Source: Methanomassiliicoccus sp. (lineage in GTDB: Archaea > Thermoplasmatota > Thermoplasmata > Methanomassiliicoccales > Methanomassiliicoccaceae). From it: a stretch of DNA of 64,000 nt. A program made the translations under genes and the position numbers. Location of the stretch: NCBI GenBank assembly GCA_018262895.1, contig JADFDJ010000003.1, positions 124,001 to 188,000 on the forward strand. The letters run 5' to 3'. The number at the start of each line of letters is the position of its first letter. Position 1 is the first letter of the stretch. The notes beneath the pieces were generated by a model. The model was not told the origin of the DNA. It did not search any database and saw only the letters and a list, made by a program, of their open reading frames with translations. Positions 26,365 through 35,921 of the stretch are shown one piece after another.

Positions 26365-27237
26365 ATGTTCTCTGGATGCGCTACGGCCATCATAACCCCG
26401 ATGACAACGAAGGGGGAGGTCGATGAGGAGGGGCTGAGGGAGCTGGTCAGATTTCAGGAGGAACATGGGATCCGGATCATAGTGCCTTGCGGGTCCACCG
26501 GTGAATCCGCAACGCTCAGCCACGAGGAGCACTTGCAGGTCATAAAGATCGTACGCGATGAGACCAGGAGGTCCAAGGTCATTGCCGGGACAGGCTCCAA
26601 CGCCACCAGCGAGGCCATCCACCTCAGCAAGGGCGCCAAGGACCTGGGGGTGGACGGTGTGCTGTCCGTGTCCCCTTATTACAACAAGCCCACACAGGCG
26701 GGGATAATCAAGCACTTCGAGGCCATCGACGCGGCGGTGGACATTCCAACCATAATATACAATATACCTTCCCGCACCGGTTCCAACATCACAGCCTCCA
26801 CCATGCTGAAGCTGGCGGAGATACCCAGTATGGTCGGGGTAAAGGAGGCATCTGGCGATATCAATCAGATCGCGAAGATACTGGCCGGGGCGCCCAAGGA
26901 CTTCACCGTACTATCGGGCGATGACGCCATGGTCCTGCCCGCTATGGCCTTGGGAGCCAGGGGCGTCATATCGGTCACCTCCAACATACTGCCTGAAGAG
27001 ATGCTGTCCCTGGTGCGGGCGATCCTGGACGGGAACATGGCCGAGGCAAGGCGCATAAACGGCGAACTGCTTCCGATATTCACCGCCCTGTTCCTGGAGA
27101 CCAACCCCATACCGGTAAAGACCGCGGTACGCCTCATGGGCAGGCCCGCAGGACCCTTCCGACTTCCCCTCTGCGACATGAGCCCGAACAACCTACAGAC
27201 GCTGAGATCGGTGCTCGCAGAACGCAAGCTGATCTGA
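26365..27237 (+). CDS. dapA: 4-hydroxy-tetrahydrodipicolinate synthase
   Basis: 290 residues, a TIM-barrel aldolase of the DapA family. The Schiff-base Lys is in GVKEASGD, the active-site Tyr in IIYNIPSRTG, and the pyruvate loop reads CGSTGES, with Ser where the common form has Thr. It condenses pyruvate with aspartate semialdehyde. One base separates it from the Lrp gene and two bases from dapB. The operon context removes doubt between DapA and other lyases of the family. Confidence 0.93.
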   Translation: MFSGCATAIITPMTTKGEVDEEGLRELVRFQEEHGIRIIVPCGSTGESATLSHEEHLQVIKIVRDETRRSKVIAGTGSNATSEAIHLSKGAKDLGVDGVLSVSPYYNKPTQAGIIKHFEAIDAAVDIPTIIYNIPSRTGSNITASTMLKLAEIPSMVGVKEASGDINQIAKILAGAPKDFTVLSGDDAMVLPAMALGARGVISVTSNILPEEMLSLVRAILDGNMAEARRINGELLPIFTALFLETNPIPVKTAVRLMGRPAGPFRLPLCDMSPNNLQTLRSVLAERKLI

Positions 27238-27239
27238 GG

Positions 27240-28028
27240 GTGGCCAAAGTGATCAGGGTGGTCGTAGGCGGGGCCACGGGCAAGCTGGGAAGCTTGGTGT
27301 GTTCCCTCGTGACATCGCAAAAGGACATGCGCTTGGTGGGCGGTCTGGTATCCATAGGCAGCGAGCGCGTTGGAAAGGAGATCGTTGTAGGCGTCCAGGC
27401 CAGGGGGATGGACCGCATGGACGAGGTGCTGCCGGAGGCTGACGTTTATGTGGACCTTACATCCCCTACTGCCATCGGAAAGAACCTCAAAACCATCATG
27501 CGCCCTGGATTGAACTACGTGATCGGAACGACGGGCATTCCCGCCGAGGTCGTGGCCGATCTGCGTTCCCATCTACGTGAGCACGGCTCATCAGCCGTGG
27601 TGGCCCCCAACTTTTCAGTGGGCGTGAACGTGTTCTTCAAGACCTGCGACATGCTGGCCCGCTCCCTCAAGGACTATGATGTGGAGATCGTGGAGGTACA
27701 TCACTCCCAGAAGAAGGATGCCCCTTCGGGGACAGCGCGCCGGGCCGCGGAGATCGTCTCAGCGGCCACCGACATAGGCCACATCATTTACGGAAGAGAG
27801 GGTATGGTCGGTGCGAGAGGGAGGGAGATCGGCATCCATTCAGTGAGAGCGGGGGATGTCGTGGGAGAGCATACGGTCATATTCGCAGGTAAGAAGGAAA
27901 GGATAGAGCTGACCCACCGGGCCCACTCCCGGGAGGCGTTCGCCGAAGGCTGCCTATTGGCCATTCGTTGGGTGGCCGGAAGGAAGGATGGGATGGTTCA
28001 TTCGATGGAAGAGGTGTTGGATCTATGA
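27240..28028 (+). CDS. dapB: 4-hydroxy-tetrahydrodipicolinate reductase
   Basis: 262 residues starting with GTG. The Rossmann motif is VGGATGKLGSLV; the catalytic stretch EVHHSQKKDAPSGTA, with the His pair and the Lys, is diagnostic. It reduces the DapA product with NAD(P)H. The stop overlaps the lysC ATG (ATGA). Confidence 0.93.
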   Translation: MAKVIRVVVGGATGKLGSLVCSLVTSQKDMRLVGGLVSIGSERVGKEIVVGVQARGMDRMDEVLPEADVYVDLTSPTAIGKNLKTIMRPGLNYVIGTTGIPAEVVADLRSHLREHGSSAVVAPNFSVGVNVFFKTCDMLARSLKDYDVEIVEVHHSQKKDAPSGTARRAAEIVSAATDIGHIIYGREGMVGARGREIGIHSVRAGDVVGEHTVIFAGKKERIELTHRAHSREAFAEGCLLAIRWVAGRKDGMVHSMEEVLDL

Positions 28029-29377
28029 TCAAGGTCATGAAGTTCGGGGGCACCAGCGTGGGTGGCGTCGAGGCCATCGAGAGGACCGCCTCCATCATAC
28101 AAAGGGAGAGCGCGAAAAAGGTCGTGGTGGTCTCGGCCATGTCCGGTGTGACCAACTCCCTGATCAACGGATTGCGTGAGCGGAGGCCGATCGATGACCT
28201 CTTAGGCGATCTTAGGGAGAGGTACGCCACCTGCGCCAATACCATCCTGGGGAATGATTCGGCCCAGTACGGGCGGGAGCTGGACCTCAGCCTTGATGAT
28301 CTGCGGCGGGCGATGGAGGCGAGATATGAGTTCGAGGTCGACCATGTTCTGGACGACACCATCTCCTCTTGGGGGGAGAGATTGTCCTCTCTCACGATGG
28401 CTCACGTGCTCCGAGCACGAGGGGTGGAGAGCGTTCCTCTGTCCTCCGAGAGAGCAGGCATCGTGGCCGAGGGAATGCCGGGGAACGGATCGGCCAACCT
28501 CAATGAGACGCATCGCAATCTCCAGCAATCGGTCGTCCCCCTGCTTGAGAAGGGGGTCACACCAGTTATCACGGGATACTACGGTTGCGATGTTGAGGGT
28601 CGCCCTCTCACCTTCGGAAGGGGCGGCTCTGACTACTCCAGCAGCGTGATCGCCTACGGAATAGACGCGAACTGCTGCGAGATATGGACCGATGTCAACG
28701 GCTTCATGACCGCCGATCCACGGGCGGTACCATCCGCCAAGAGCATAGAGGAGATGGACTATAACGAGGCCGCGGAACTGGCTTACTTCGGAGCCAAGGT
28801 ACTGCATCCCCGAACCATAGAGCCCGTTCGGCGGAAGGGGATCCCTCTGGTGGTCAAGAACAGCTTCGACCCTGATGCCAGAGGGACCATCATCCGCGGG
28901 CAGAGGACCAACGGTGGGGACACCTTAAGGTCGGTGGCAGTGAAGTCCGATCTGGCCATCGTCAAGGTATATTCATCCGAGATAGTGTATCAGCCCAGCC
29001 TCATCTCTAGATTGGTGGGGGTCATCTCCGATGCTGCGGTGAACAGCTATGCCGTGTCCACCTCCCTCTCCACCCTGGCAATGGTCATACCCAGCTCCGC
29101 GGCGGAGGAGGTCCGAAGGAGGATCGACGCCTTGAAGGAGCCCCAGGTGGAGAAGGTCAATGTCAAGAGCAGGATCTCACTGATCTGCTGCGTCGGGGAC
29201 AACCTCCTCAACACTCCGGGGGTCTCGGCGAGGGTGTTCGCGAAAGTGGCCGAGGTAGGCGCCAACATTGAGCTTATTTCCGAGGGCGCTTCCGATGTGG
29301 CCCTGAACTTCGTGGTCCCGAGCGAGAAGGCGCAGGACGTCGTCCGCGCCATCCACAACACGTTCATCGGTGGTTAA
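28025..29377 (+). CDS. lysC: Aspartate kinase
   Basis: 450 residues from ATG 28025. The kinase signature is VMKFGGTSVGG; the catalytic domain carries TFGRGGSDYSSSVIA and the metal/substrate region ELAYFGAKVLHP. Two ACT domains at the C-terminus (from ~residue 310) are the usual site of feedback by lysine or threonine. It phosphorylates aspartate, the first step of the aspartate family. No homoserine dehydrogenase is fused. The aspartate semialdehyde dehydrogenase (asd) is not in this cluster. Confidence 0.93.
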   Translation: MIKVMKFGGTSVGGVEAIERTASIIQRESAKKVVVVSAMSGVTNSLINGLRERRPIDDLLGDLRERYATCANTILGNDSAQYGRELDLSLDDLRRAMEARYEFEVDHVLDDTISSWGERLSSLTMAHVLRARGVESVPLSSERAGIVAEGMPGNGSANLNETHRNLQQSVVPLLEKGVTPVITGYYGCDVEGRPLTFGRGGSDYSSSVIAYGIDANCCEIWTDVNGFMTADPRAVPSAKSIEEMDYNEAAELAYFGAKVLHPRTIEPVRRKGIPLVVKNSFDPDARGTIIRGQRTNGGDTLRSVAVKSDLAIVKVYSSEIVYQPSLISRLVGVISDAAVNSYAVSTSLSTLAMVIPSSAAEEVRRRIDALKEPQVEKVNVKSRISLICCVGDNLLNTPGVSARVFAKVAEVGANIELISEGASDVALNFVVPSEKAQDVVRAIHNTFIGG

Positions 29378-29378
29378 G

Positions 29379-30638
29379 ATGAGACAATTCGAAAGCAAGG
29401 ATGGTCAGATGATCATCGGGGGCGTTAAGGCCACCGATATCGTCAGCAAGCATGGCTCCCCGGTTTACGTTACCGATGAGGAAGCGGTCCGTAATAACTA
29501 TCGGAGGGTCCACAGCGCGTTCGCCAAGCACATGCCCACCAGGATAAACTACGCCTGCAAGGCCAACAGCAACCTGGCAATATTACGCATCCTGGAGCAG
29601 GAGGGGAGCTGTATCGACGCGGTCTCCATCGGCGAGGTCGAGGCCTGTCTCAGGGCCGGCTACTCTCCCGACCGCATCCTCTACACTGGGGTCAACGTCT
29701 CCACGCCGGAGCTCAAGGGGGTCGTCGGGAGGAGGGTGCCCATCAACGTGGACTCCTTCTCGGAGCTGAGGCGCCTGGCGGCCATATCCACAGATGTCCC
29801 CATCTCCTTCAGGGTGAACCCGGAGATAGGTTCGGGACATCATGAGAAGGTCGTGACCGGCTCCCGGTCCACCAAGTTCGGGATACCTCTCAACAAGATC
29901 GTGGACGCCTACTCAGAAGCATTGCAGCTGGGGTTCCGTCCTGTGGGACTACACTTCCATCTGGGCTCTGGAGGGCAGGACATCGAGCCCTTCCTGAAGG
30001 GGACCGACGTGCTTGTCTCCATATCCCAGAGGCTGGAGGCCGAGCTGGGCCTGGGAATGAAGTTCATCGACATCGGGGGCGGGATCCCCATACCTTACCA
30101 TCCCGAGGATGCACCTATGGACCTGGACCATCTGGCCGAGGAGGTGACCTCCCGCATCAAGAACGGGACCTCAGCGCAGCAGATAGTGCTGGAACCTGGT
30201 CGTTTCATCGTTGCTGACAGCACGGTCCTGCTGACCACGGTGGTCGACGTGAAGGAAACGCCGGACAAGATGTTCGCCGGTGTGGACGCGGGGTTCAACA
30301 CCCTGGTCAGGCCTGCCTTCTACGGCTCCTTCCACCACGTGGCGGTGGCCAACAAGTTCGATCGTCCAGGGGAGATCACGTACGATGTCGTGGGGCCCCT
30401 GTGCGAGACCGGTGACCACCTGGCCCGTGAGCGTCTCCTCCCCAGGGTGGAGGAGGGCGACGTCATCTGCGTCTACGATACGGGCGCCTACGGGTTCTCC
30501 ATGGCATCCAACTATAACATGCGCCCCCTGCCGCGCGAGGTCCTGGTGAACAAGGGCGAGATGAACCTGATACGCGAGCGGGAAAGCATCGACGAGCTGC
30601 TGAGGCACCAGCGGATGCCCTCGAGGTTAATGTTATGA
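29379..30638 (+). CDS. lysA: Diaminopimelate decarboxylase
   Basis: 419 residues, a fold-type III PLP enzyme. The PLP lysine is in INYACKANSN; HFHLGSGGQ, the glycine loop IGGGIPIPY, EPGRFIV, and the C-terminal CETGD and YDTGAYGFSMASNYN are all present. It decarboxylates meso-diaminopimelate to lysine. Start ATG 29379 follows GGTGG. Four-base overlap with dapF. Confidence 0.93.
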   Translation: MRQFESKDGQMIIGGVKATDIVSKHGSPVYVTDEEAVRNNYRRVHSAFAKHMPTRINYACKANSNLAILRILEQEGSCIDAVSIGEVEACLRAGYSPDRILYTGVNVSTPELKGVVGRRVPINVDSFSELRRLAAISTDVPISFRVNPEIGSGHHEKVVTGSRSTKFGIPLNKIVDAYSEALQLGFRPVGLHFHLGSGGQDIEPFLKGTDVLVSISQRLEAELGLGMKFIDIGGGIPIPYHPEDAPMDLDHLAEEVTSRIKNGTSAQQIVLEPGRFIVADSTVLLTTVVDVKETPDKMFAGVDAGFNTLVRPAFYGSFHHVAVANKFDRPGEITYDVVGPLCETGDHLARERLLPRVEEGDVICVYDTGAYGFSMASNYNMRPLPREVLVNKGEMNLIRERESIDELLRHQRMPSRLML

Positions 30639-31465
30639 TCTTCTGGAAATACCATGGGCTGGGCAACGACTTCATCCTCTTCGAGGACCTGGAGATGCAG
30701 GCCCCCACCGACCCTGAGGTCGTGAGGAGGCTTTGCGACCGCAGGACCGGCATAGGAGGCGACGGCATCCTGTACATCCGCCCGGACGAGGAGGGGGATG
30801 CTTTCATGAAGGTGATGAACTCCGACGGCAGCGAGGCGGAGATGTGCGGCAACGGGATCCGCTGCGTGGCCAAGCACCTCTACGATTTCGCCATCGCGCC
30901 CATGGAACGCATGCGCATCAACACTCTGGGAGGGATGAAGGAGGTGACCGTGACGTTATCCGATGGAGAGGTCGCCGAGGCATCCGTGGAGATGGGGGCG
31001 CCCAGGCTGGAATGCAGGGATGTGCCTATGGATTGCGAGGGCCGGTTCGTCGATGGGGCCATCGATGTCAACGGCATGAGGATAATGGGCACCGCCGTTA
31101 GCATGGGCAACCCTCACTTCGTGATATTCCAGGAGCTGACCGATGCGGAGGTCCAGGAGCTCGGGCCATTGGTGCACGCCCATCCTATCTTTCCCAAGAG
31201 GACCAACGTGGAGTTCGTCAGGCCTCGCGGCGAGAGGCTGGACGTTACGGTCTACGAGCGGGGGGCAGGGTGGACGCAGGCCTGCGGGACGGGGGCCTGC
31301 GCGACCGCTGTTGCTGCTGGCCTCCAAGGGATCGTCCCCCTGGGCAGGAACGTCACCGTCCGCCTGCCAGGAGGGGACCTTACCATCAACGTTAAGAAGG
31401 ACCTCTCCATGGTCCGGATGACCGGCCCTGCCGTCAGGGTGTTCCAGGGCGAAATGGAGCTATGA
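30635..31465 (+). CDS. dapF: Diaminopimelate epimerase
   Basis: 276 residues, PLP-independent epimerase. Both catalytic cysteines are present: the first in MCGNGIRC, the second in ACGTGACATA. The start FWKYHGLGNDF and GGDGILYI are typical. It converts LL- to meso-diaminopimelate, needed by LysA. It overlaps lysA by ATGA and is followed at 12 bases by dapL. Confidence 0.93.
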   Translation: MIFWKYHGLGNDFILFEDLEMQAPTDPEVVRRLCDRRTGIGGDGILYIRPDEEGDAFMKVMNSDGSEAEMCGNGIRCVAKHLYDFAIAPMERMRINTLGGMKEVTVTLSDGEVAEASVEMGAPRLECRDVPMDCEGRFVDGAIDVNGMRIMGTAVSMGNPHFVIFQELTDAEVQELGPLVHAHPIFPKRTNVEFVRPRGERLDVTVYERGAGWTQACGTGACATAVAAGLQGIVPLGRNVTVRLPGGDLTINVKKDLSMVRMTGPAVRVFQGEMEL

Positions 31466-31477
31466 TCTGGTGATATA

Positions 31478-32629
31478 ATGGCAATAGAGTTCGCGGAGCG
31501 TTTGAAGAGCATCCCTCCATATCTGTTCGCGGAGATTGAGGAGAAGGTCAGCAAGAAGATCGATCAGGGTATGGACATAATCGATTTCGGGATAGGCGAC
31601 CCCGACCTACCGACACCGGCGCCCATCGTTGAGGAGATAAAGAGGCAGCTGGACGATCCTGAGAACCACCGCTATCCCACTTCCGCGGGCGAAAGAGAGA
31701 CCCGGATCGCCATCGCCGAGTGGTACTCCAACAGGTTCGGGGTGGAGCTGAATCCCGACCGGGAGGTGGCCGTCCTGCTCGGAAGCAAGGAGGGACTGGC
31801 CAACATTGCCAGGGCTTTCGTCAACCCGGGGGAGAAGGTGCTGTGCCCGGATCCCGCGTATCCAGTCTACTCTCAGGGTGCCACCCTCCTCTGCGATGCT
31901 CAGCCGGTGAAGGCGCCCCTCTATGACAATGACGACTTCCTGCTGAACTTCGAAGATTGCCCCAGCGATACCAGGATGCTGTTTCTCAACTACCCCAACA
32001 ACCCCACAGGGGCAGTGGCCGACGGGGCATACCTCATGAAGGCTCTGAGGTGGTGCAACGACACCGACACCATCCTCTGCTATGACAACGCGTACTCGGA
32101 GATGACATTCGATGACTTCGTCGCACCCTCCATCCTCCAGTACGGGCGCCAGGCCATAGAGTTCGGCTCGCTCTCCAAGACCTTCAACATGACCGGCTAC
32201 CGCCTGGGCTATGCTGTGGGCGATGCCAAGCTCATCGCTGGCCTGAAGAAGGTGAAATCACAGATAGACTCAGGAGCGCCTAAGTTCATACAGAAGGCCG
32301 CTGTGGCCGCGCTCCGCCACTACCACGGAGGCCGCCGTCCGAAGATAGTTCAGGACAACGTCGACGTTTACCAGAAGAGAAGGGACGTCATGGTCAGGGG
32401 CCTAAGGAAGCTGGGCTTCAACGTCAGGATGCCCAAGGGGACCTTCTACCTGTTCTTCAATGTGGAGTGCGACTCCATGGACTTCGCCAGCCGCATGCTT
32501 GACATGGGCGTGGTGGTGACCCCGGGAGTAGGCTTCGGCCAGAACGGAGAGGGCTTCGTGCGCATGGCCCTGACGCAGCCTGCAGAGAGGATAGAGGAAG
32601 CTCTGGAAAGGATGAGGAAGGCCCTCTAG
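31478..32629 (+). CDS. dapL: LL-diaminopimelate aminotransferase
   Basis: 383 residues, fold-type I aminotransferase. IIDFGIGDPDLPTP, NYPNNPTGAV and the PLP-binding lysine in SLSKTFNMTGYRLGY are visible. In this operon it is best read as DapL, which aminates tetrahydrodipicolinate directly with glutamate and so bypasses DapD/C/E. No dapD or dapE is present, in agreement. The gene ends four bases into the convergent pgk. Confidence 0.88.
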   Translation: MAIEFAERLKSIPPYLFAEIEEKVSKKIDQGMDIIDFGIGDPDLPTPAPIVEEIKRQLDDPENHRYPTSAGERETRIAIAEWYSNRFGVELNPDREVAVLLGSKEGLANIARAFVNPGEKVLCPDPAYPVYSQGATLLCDAQPVKAPLYDNDDFLLNFEDCPSDTRMLFLNYPNNPTGAVADGAYLMKALRWCNDTDTILCYDNAYSEMTFDDFVAPSILQYGRQAIEFGSLSKTFNMTGYRLGYAVGDAKLIAGLKKVKSQIDSGAPKFIQKAAVAALRHYHGGRRPKIVQDNVDVYQKRRDVMVRGLRKLGFNVRMPKGTFYLFFNVECDSMDFASRMLDMGVVVTPGVGFGQNGEGFVRMALTQPAERIEEALERMRKAL

Positions 32630-33852
32630 GCCTTCGCGCACCTGCACTTCTTCAGCGCCTCCACCGCAGGAAGAGGCTTGCCCAGGATGAATGTCTCCAG
32701 GGCCCCACCGGCGGTGGACACGTAGCTGAACTTCTCGGCGAGACCAAAGCGCTCGGCCGCCCCCACGGTGTGCCCTCCTCCTATTAGGGTGAAGGCCTTG
32801 GAGTGCACCATGGCGGTCATCAGCTCCTTCGTTCCCAGGCAGAACTGCTCCTTCTCGATCAGCCCTGCGGGACCGGACATGAATATGGTTTTTGCCTGGG
32901 ACAGCACCTTGGCGAACTTGTCGGTGGAGAACCTTCCGATATCGAATATGGGGACGTCAATGGGCAGGTCCCCGACCATCATGTCCCTCCTTTGACCGCT
33001 GATCTCCACCGCCACATCGAAGGGGAGGAGTATCCTGGGGCCGTGCGCCTTGAAGAGTTCCTTCGCCGCCTCCAGGGTCTCGGGGTTAAGCTCGTTCTGC
33101 AGTATCTTCGTTGATGGCGCTCCCAGATCCACACCGCGCGCGGTGAGGAAGGCGTTGGCGCTCAGTCCTACGAGGATGACCCAGTCGGCCGTACCCTTGC
33201 TGAGCACCCTATCGATGACCTTGATCGAATCCCCGAACTTGGCCCCTCCGAGGATGAATACGCAGGGATGCTGAGGGTCATCGAACACCGACTGCAGGGC
33301 GGTCAGCTCCTTCTCCATCAACCTGCCTACTGCTGACGGGAGCACCTCGGGAAAGCCCACCAGGGAGCACTGGGAGCGATGTGCGGTGGCAAAGGCATCG
33401 TTGATGTAGTAGTCCGCCAGGGGGGCGAGGGCGGTCACCAGCTCGCACTTGGCATGGTCCTCGGGGCTCTTCTTCTCCTGCTCGTACGGCAGGTCCCTCA
33501 CGTTCTTCAGCAGAATGGCGTTCCCCGGGGTGAGGCCTTTTATCTCCGCTTCGGCGGTGGGACCGACTATATCGTCCACGTACTTCACCTGCTTCCCTAG
33601 ATATCTGGACAGTACGACGGCGTGCCTGTCAAGGCGGACAAAGTCCCAATCCCCGGGCCGACCCTGGTGGGCGATCATCACCACCTTGGCGCCCTTGTCC
33701 AGCAGCTCGCGGACCGTGGGTATGATCTGCCGGATACGGTTGTCATCCTCGATCTCCAGGGTCTCCTTGATCAAAGGGCAGTTGATGTCTACTCGCAACA
33801 GGACGGTCCTGTTCTCGAACTGGAAATCATCGAGGGTGTTGAACTCTTTCAT
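32626..33852 (-). CDS. pgk: Phosphoglycerate kinase
   Basis: 408 residues. Substrate residues are RVDINCPL, HQGRPGD and HRS, and the C-terminal nucleotide motifs are ILGGAKFGDS and GGGHTVGAAERFG. It converts 1,3-bisphosphoglycerate and ADP to 3-phosphoglycerate and ATP, or the reverse. GGAGG lies about 11 bases upstream of ATG 33852. It is convergent with dapL and divergent from the HNH gene. The ~120-base divergent gap holds a TATA-like CAAATATATGG for the HNH gene. Confidence 0.94.
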   Translation of the reverse strand: MKEFNTLDDFQFENRTVLLRVDINCPLIKETLEIEDDNRIRQIIPTVRELLDKGAKVVMIAHQGRPGDWDFVRLDRHAVVLSRYLGKQVKYVDDIVGPTAEAEIKGLTPGNAILLKNVRDLPYEQEKKSPEDHAKCELVTALAPLADYYINDAFATAHRSQCSLVGFPEVLPSAVGRLMEKELTALQSVFDDPQHPCVFILGGAKFGDSIKVIDRVLSKGTADWVILVGLSANAFLTARGVDLGAPSTKILQNELNPETLEAAKELFKAHGPRILLPFDVAVEISGQRRDMMVGDLPIDVPIFDIGRFSTDKFAKVLSQAKTIFMSGPAGLIEKEQFCLGTKELMTAMVHSKAFTLIGGGHTVGAAERFGLAEKFSYVSTAGGALETFILGKPLPAVEALKKCRCAKA

Positions 33853-33973
33853 GAAGATCGCCGGCCTCCTGGTCGGGCCACGCTACCTCCATGCGGCATT
33901 CCCGAATTAACCTTTCTGCTCCAGTTCTGTTAGCCTCGCCAAATATATGGGTCAGAGGAGGCATTAGGAGAGG

Positions 33974-34714
33974 ATGAGAGTCCTGCCATGCCGCCACCGC
34001 CTGGTTCCCGAGAGGGAGAGCTATTGCTGGCGGGAAACGACCAGGGCGGCCGAGGACGGCATGGCGCTCATGTTCCAGGCCAGGGACGGCAGCGGCCCGG
34101 TACGCTGCGACCGGTCGCTCGCGGCCGCCTGCCCCTTTCGCGAGTGGAGCGAGAGATTGGAGAAAGCGAGGATGGTCCCCTGCCCATATTGCCACCGCCG
34201 GCACCGCGAGGGATCCAACTCCCAGATGCTCTGCGAGGCGTGGAGCTCGGTCAAGATTGAGCTGGCGCGCATGCGCAGGGAGACCCCTGAGGGGCACCGC
34301 TATTACGAGGAAGGCACCTCCCGGTCACCGTACGATGAGCACACCACCGCATTGATAAGGAGGTTGGTGTGGCAGCGCCTCAAGAGCGCGGTGCTGAGGC
34401 GGGACCGCTACCGATGCCAGGACTGCGGTGTGAGCTTCAATGGACGCCGCCGCAAGGTGTACGACCCGCGGGCTAGGGGTGGCCGCGGTGGTTACCGTTG
34501 GGAATCGCTGGAGGTGCACCACATCATGCCCCGGGCGCTCGGGGGTTCGGACCACCCCGGCAACCTTAAGACGCTGTGCCCCGCCTGCCATCAAGTGTAC
34601 ACCCATGAGCTCACCGTCGGCCTGGTGGAGAAACGTAGGGAGCGGCGCGCCCTCATGTACGAGCTGCGAGATCAGGACGAAGATTTCGTGGAGGACCCGT
34701 GGGACACCGTCTGA
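33974..34714 (+). CDS. HNH endonuclease-domain protein
   Basis: 246 residues. The C-terminal ~110 residues are an HNH domain with zinc cysteines (CQDCG ... CPACH) around the catalytic LEVHHIMPRALGGSDHPGNLKTLC. The N-terminal half has several cysteines (CPYCHRRH, CRHRLV) and basic residues and is not recognised. It resembles stand-alone archaeal HNH proteins; whether it cuts DNA, and at what sequence, is unknown. No methyltransferase or other restriction genes nearby. GGAGAGG precedes ATG 33974. Confidence 0.75.
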   Translation: MRVLPCRHRLVPERESYCWRETTRAAEDGMALMFQARDGSGPVRCDRSLAAACPFREWSERLEKARMVPCPYCHRRHREGSNSQMLCEAWSSVKIELARMRRETPEGHRYYEEGTSRSPYDEHTTALIRRLVWQRLKSAVLRRDRYRCQDCGVSFNGRRRKVYDPRARGGRGGYRWESLEVHHIMPRALGGSDHPGNLKTLCPACHQVYTHELTVGLVEKRRERRALMYELRDQDEDFVEDPWDTV

Positions 34715-34774
34715 TCGTGGCCTCATTGTTCATAATTATTATCTAAAGGTTCCATGTTAGGTGAAAGGACCGAC

Positions 34775-35860
34775 ATGGACATCCTGATGTTCTTCTTGAG
34801 CTTCGTTGTCATCCTGCTTGGATGCGAGCTTTTCACAAACGGTGTGGAGTGGATCGGCAAGAGGTTCAAGCTCTCCGAGGGGTGTGTAGGCAGCCTTCTG
34901 GCGGCGGTGGGCACGGCCCTGCCGGAAACGCTCATACCGATCATCGCCATCCTCTTCGTGGGCGGGGAGTCCGGCCATGAGATCGGTACCGGTGCTATTT
35001 TGGGCGCTCCTTTCATGCTCGCAACCCTGGCCCTGTTCGTGTGCGGGGTGTCGGTCTTCCTCTTCGTCAGGAGGAGGCAGACCACAACCCTCCATGTAAA
35101 CGGCCAGTGCATTCGTAGGGACCTCAAGTTCTTCCTCATAGCTTACACACTGGCCATCGTAGCCGCGCTGGCCCCTCCAGAGTTCGACTGGTTCAAGTGG
35201 ATCCTTGGCTTCGCACTCATCCCCCTGTACGGGGTGTACATCTGGTACACGTACACCCACGGGATAGGAGCATGCGCCGAGGACGATGTGAAGCAGCTAT
35301 ACACCAAGAAGGTGGTCGATAAGGTGAAGAAGCGGCCGGAAACCGGCTTCGAGGACCCTATAGCGGGATCGTTCGACCTCATCCGGGAGAACGAGCCTTC
35401 CACGCCCTTGATCTTCCTCCAGGTCGCTGCCGCCCTTGGTCTCATCATAATCGGCGCTAACATGTTCGTTGAGCAGATCGAGGCCGCGGCGGTCGAGCTG
35501 GGCATAAGCACGGTCATCCTGGCGCTGATCATAACCCCCATCGCTACGGAGCTGCCGGAAAAGTTCAACTCCTTCATGTGGATACGAAACCGCAAGGACA
35601 CTTTCGCCATAGGCAACATCACCGGGGCCATGGTCTTCCAGTCCTGCATCCCTGTAACCATCGGCATTCTATTCACGAGCTGGCATCTGAACCTGTCCAA
35701 CACCCCAGAGATGCTGCAGGCCGTTAGCATCGTGATCGCCCTGTTCTCAGGCGTGGTCCTGTACCTGGAATCCAGCCACAGGGAGATCAAGAAGAGCGGC
35801 CTGTTCCTGGGCGGCGTGCTGTACGCTCTGTTCGTGGCCCTGGTCCTTTTCTCCGTGTGA
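34775..35860 (+). CDS. Sodium/calcium exchanger-family (CaCA) transporter
   Basis: 361 residues with ~10 helices in two homologous halves, each carrying the alpha-repeat of the cation/Ca exchanger family: AAVGTALPETLIPI and ITPIATELPEKFNSF, with the conserved Pro-Glu. A hydrophilic middle loop (residues ~155-205, charged) joins the halves. It probably exchanges Ca2+ (or another divalent cation) for Na+ or H+ in the cytoplasmic membrane. Start at ATG 34775 (TAGGTGAAAGG upstream); ATG 34754 is possible. Confidence 0.83.
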   Translation: MDILMFFLSFVVILLGCELFTNGVEWIGKRFKLSEGCVGSLLAAVGTALPETLIPIIAILFVGGESGHEIGTGAILGAPFMLATLALFVCGVSVFLFVRRRQTTTLHVNGQCIRRDLKFFLIAYTLAIVAALAPPEFDWFKWILGFALIPLYGVYIWYTYTHGIGACAEDDVKQLYTKKVVDKVKKRPETGFEDPIAGSFDLIRENEPSTPLIFLQVAAALGLIIIGANMFVEQIEAAAVELGISTVILALIITPIATELPEKFNSFMWIRNRKDTFAIGNITGAMVFQSCIPVTIGILFTSWHLNLSNTPEMLQAVSIVIALFSGVVLYLESSHREIKKSGLFLGGVLYALFVALVLFSV

Positions 35861-35921
35861 GTTATCTTTTCTCTCACACAATCAATATTTTTAAGGATGG
35901 ATGAAGAAGTTTGAGTAGTTC

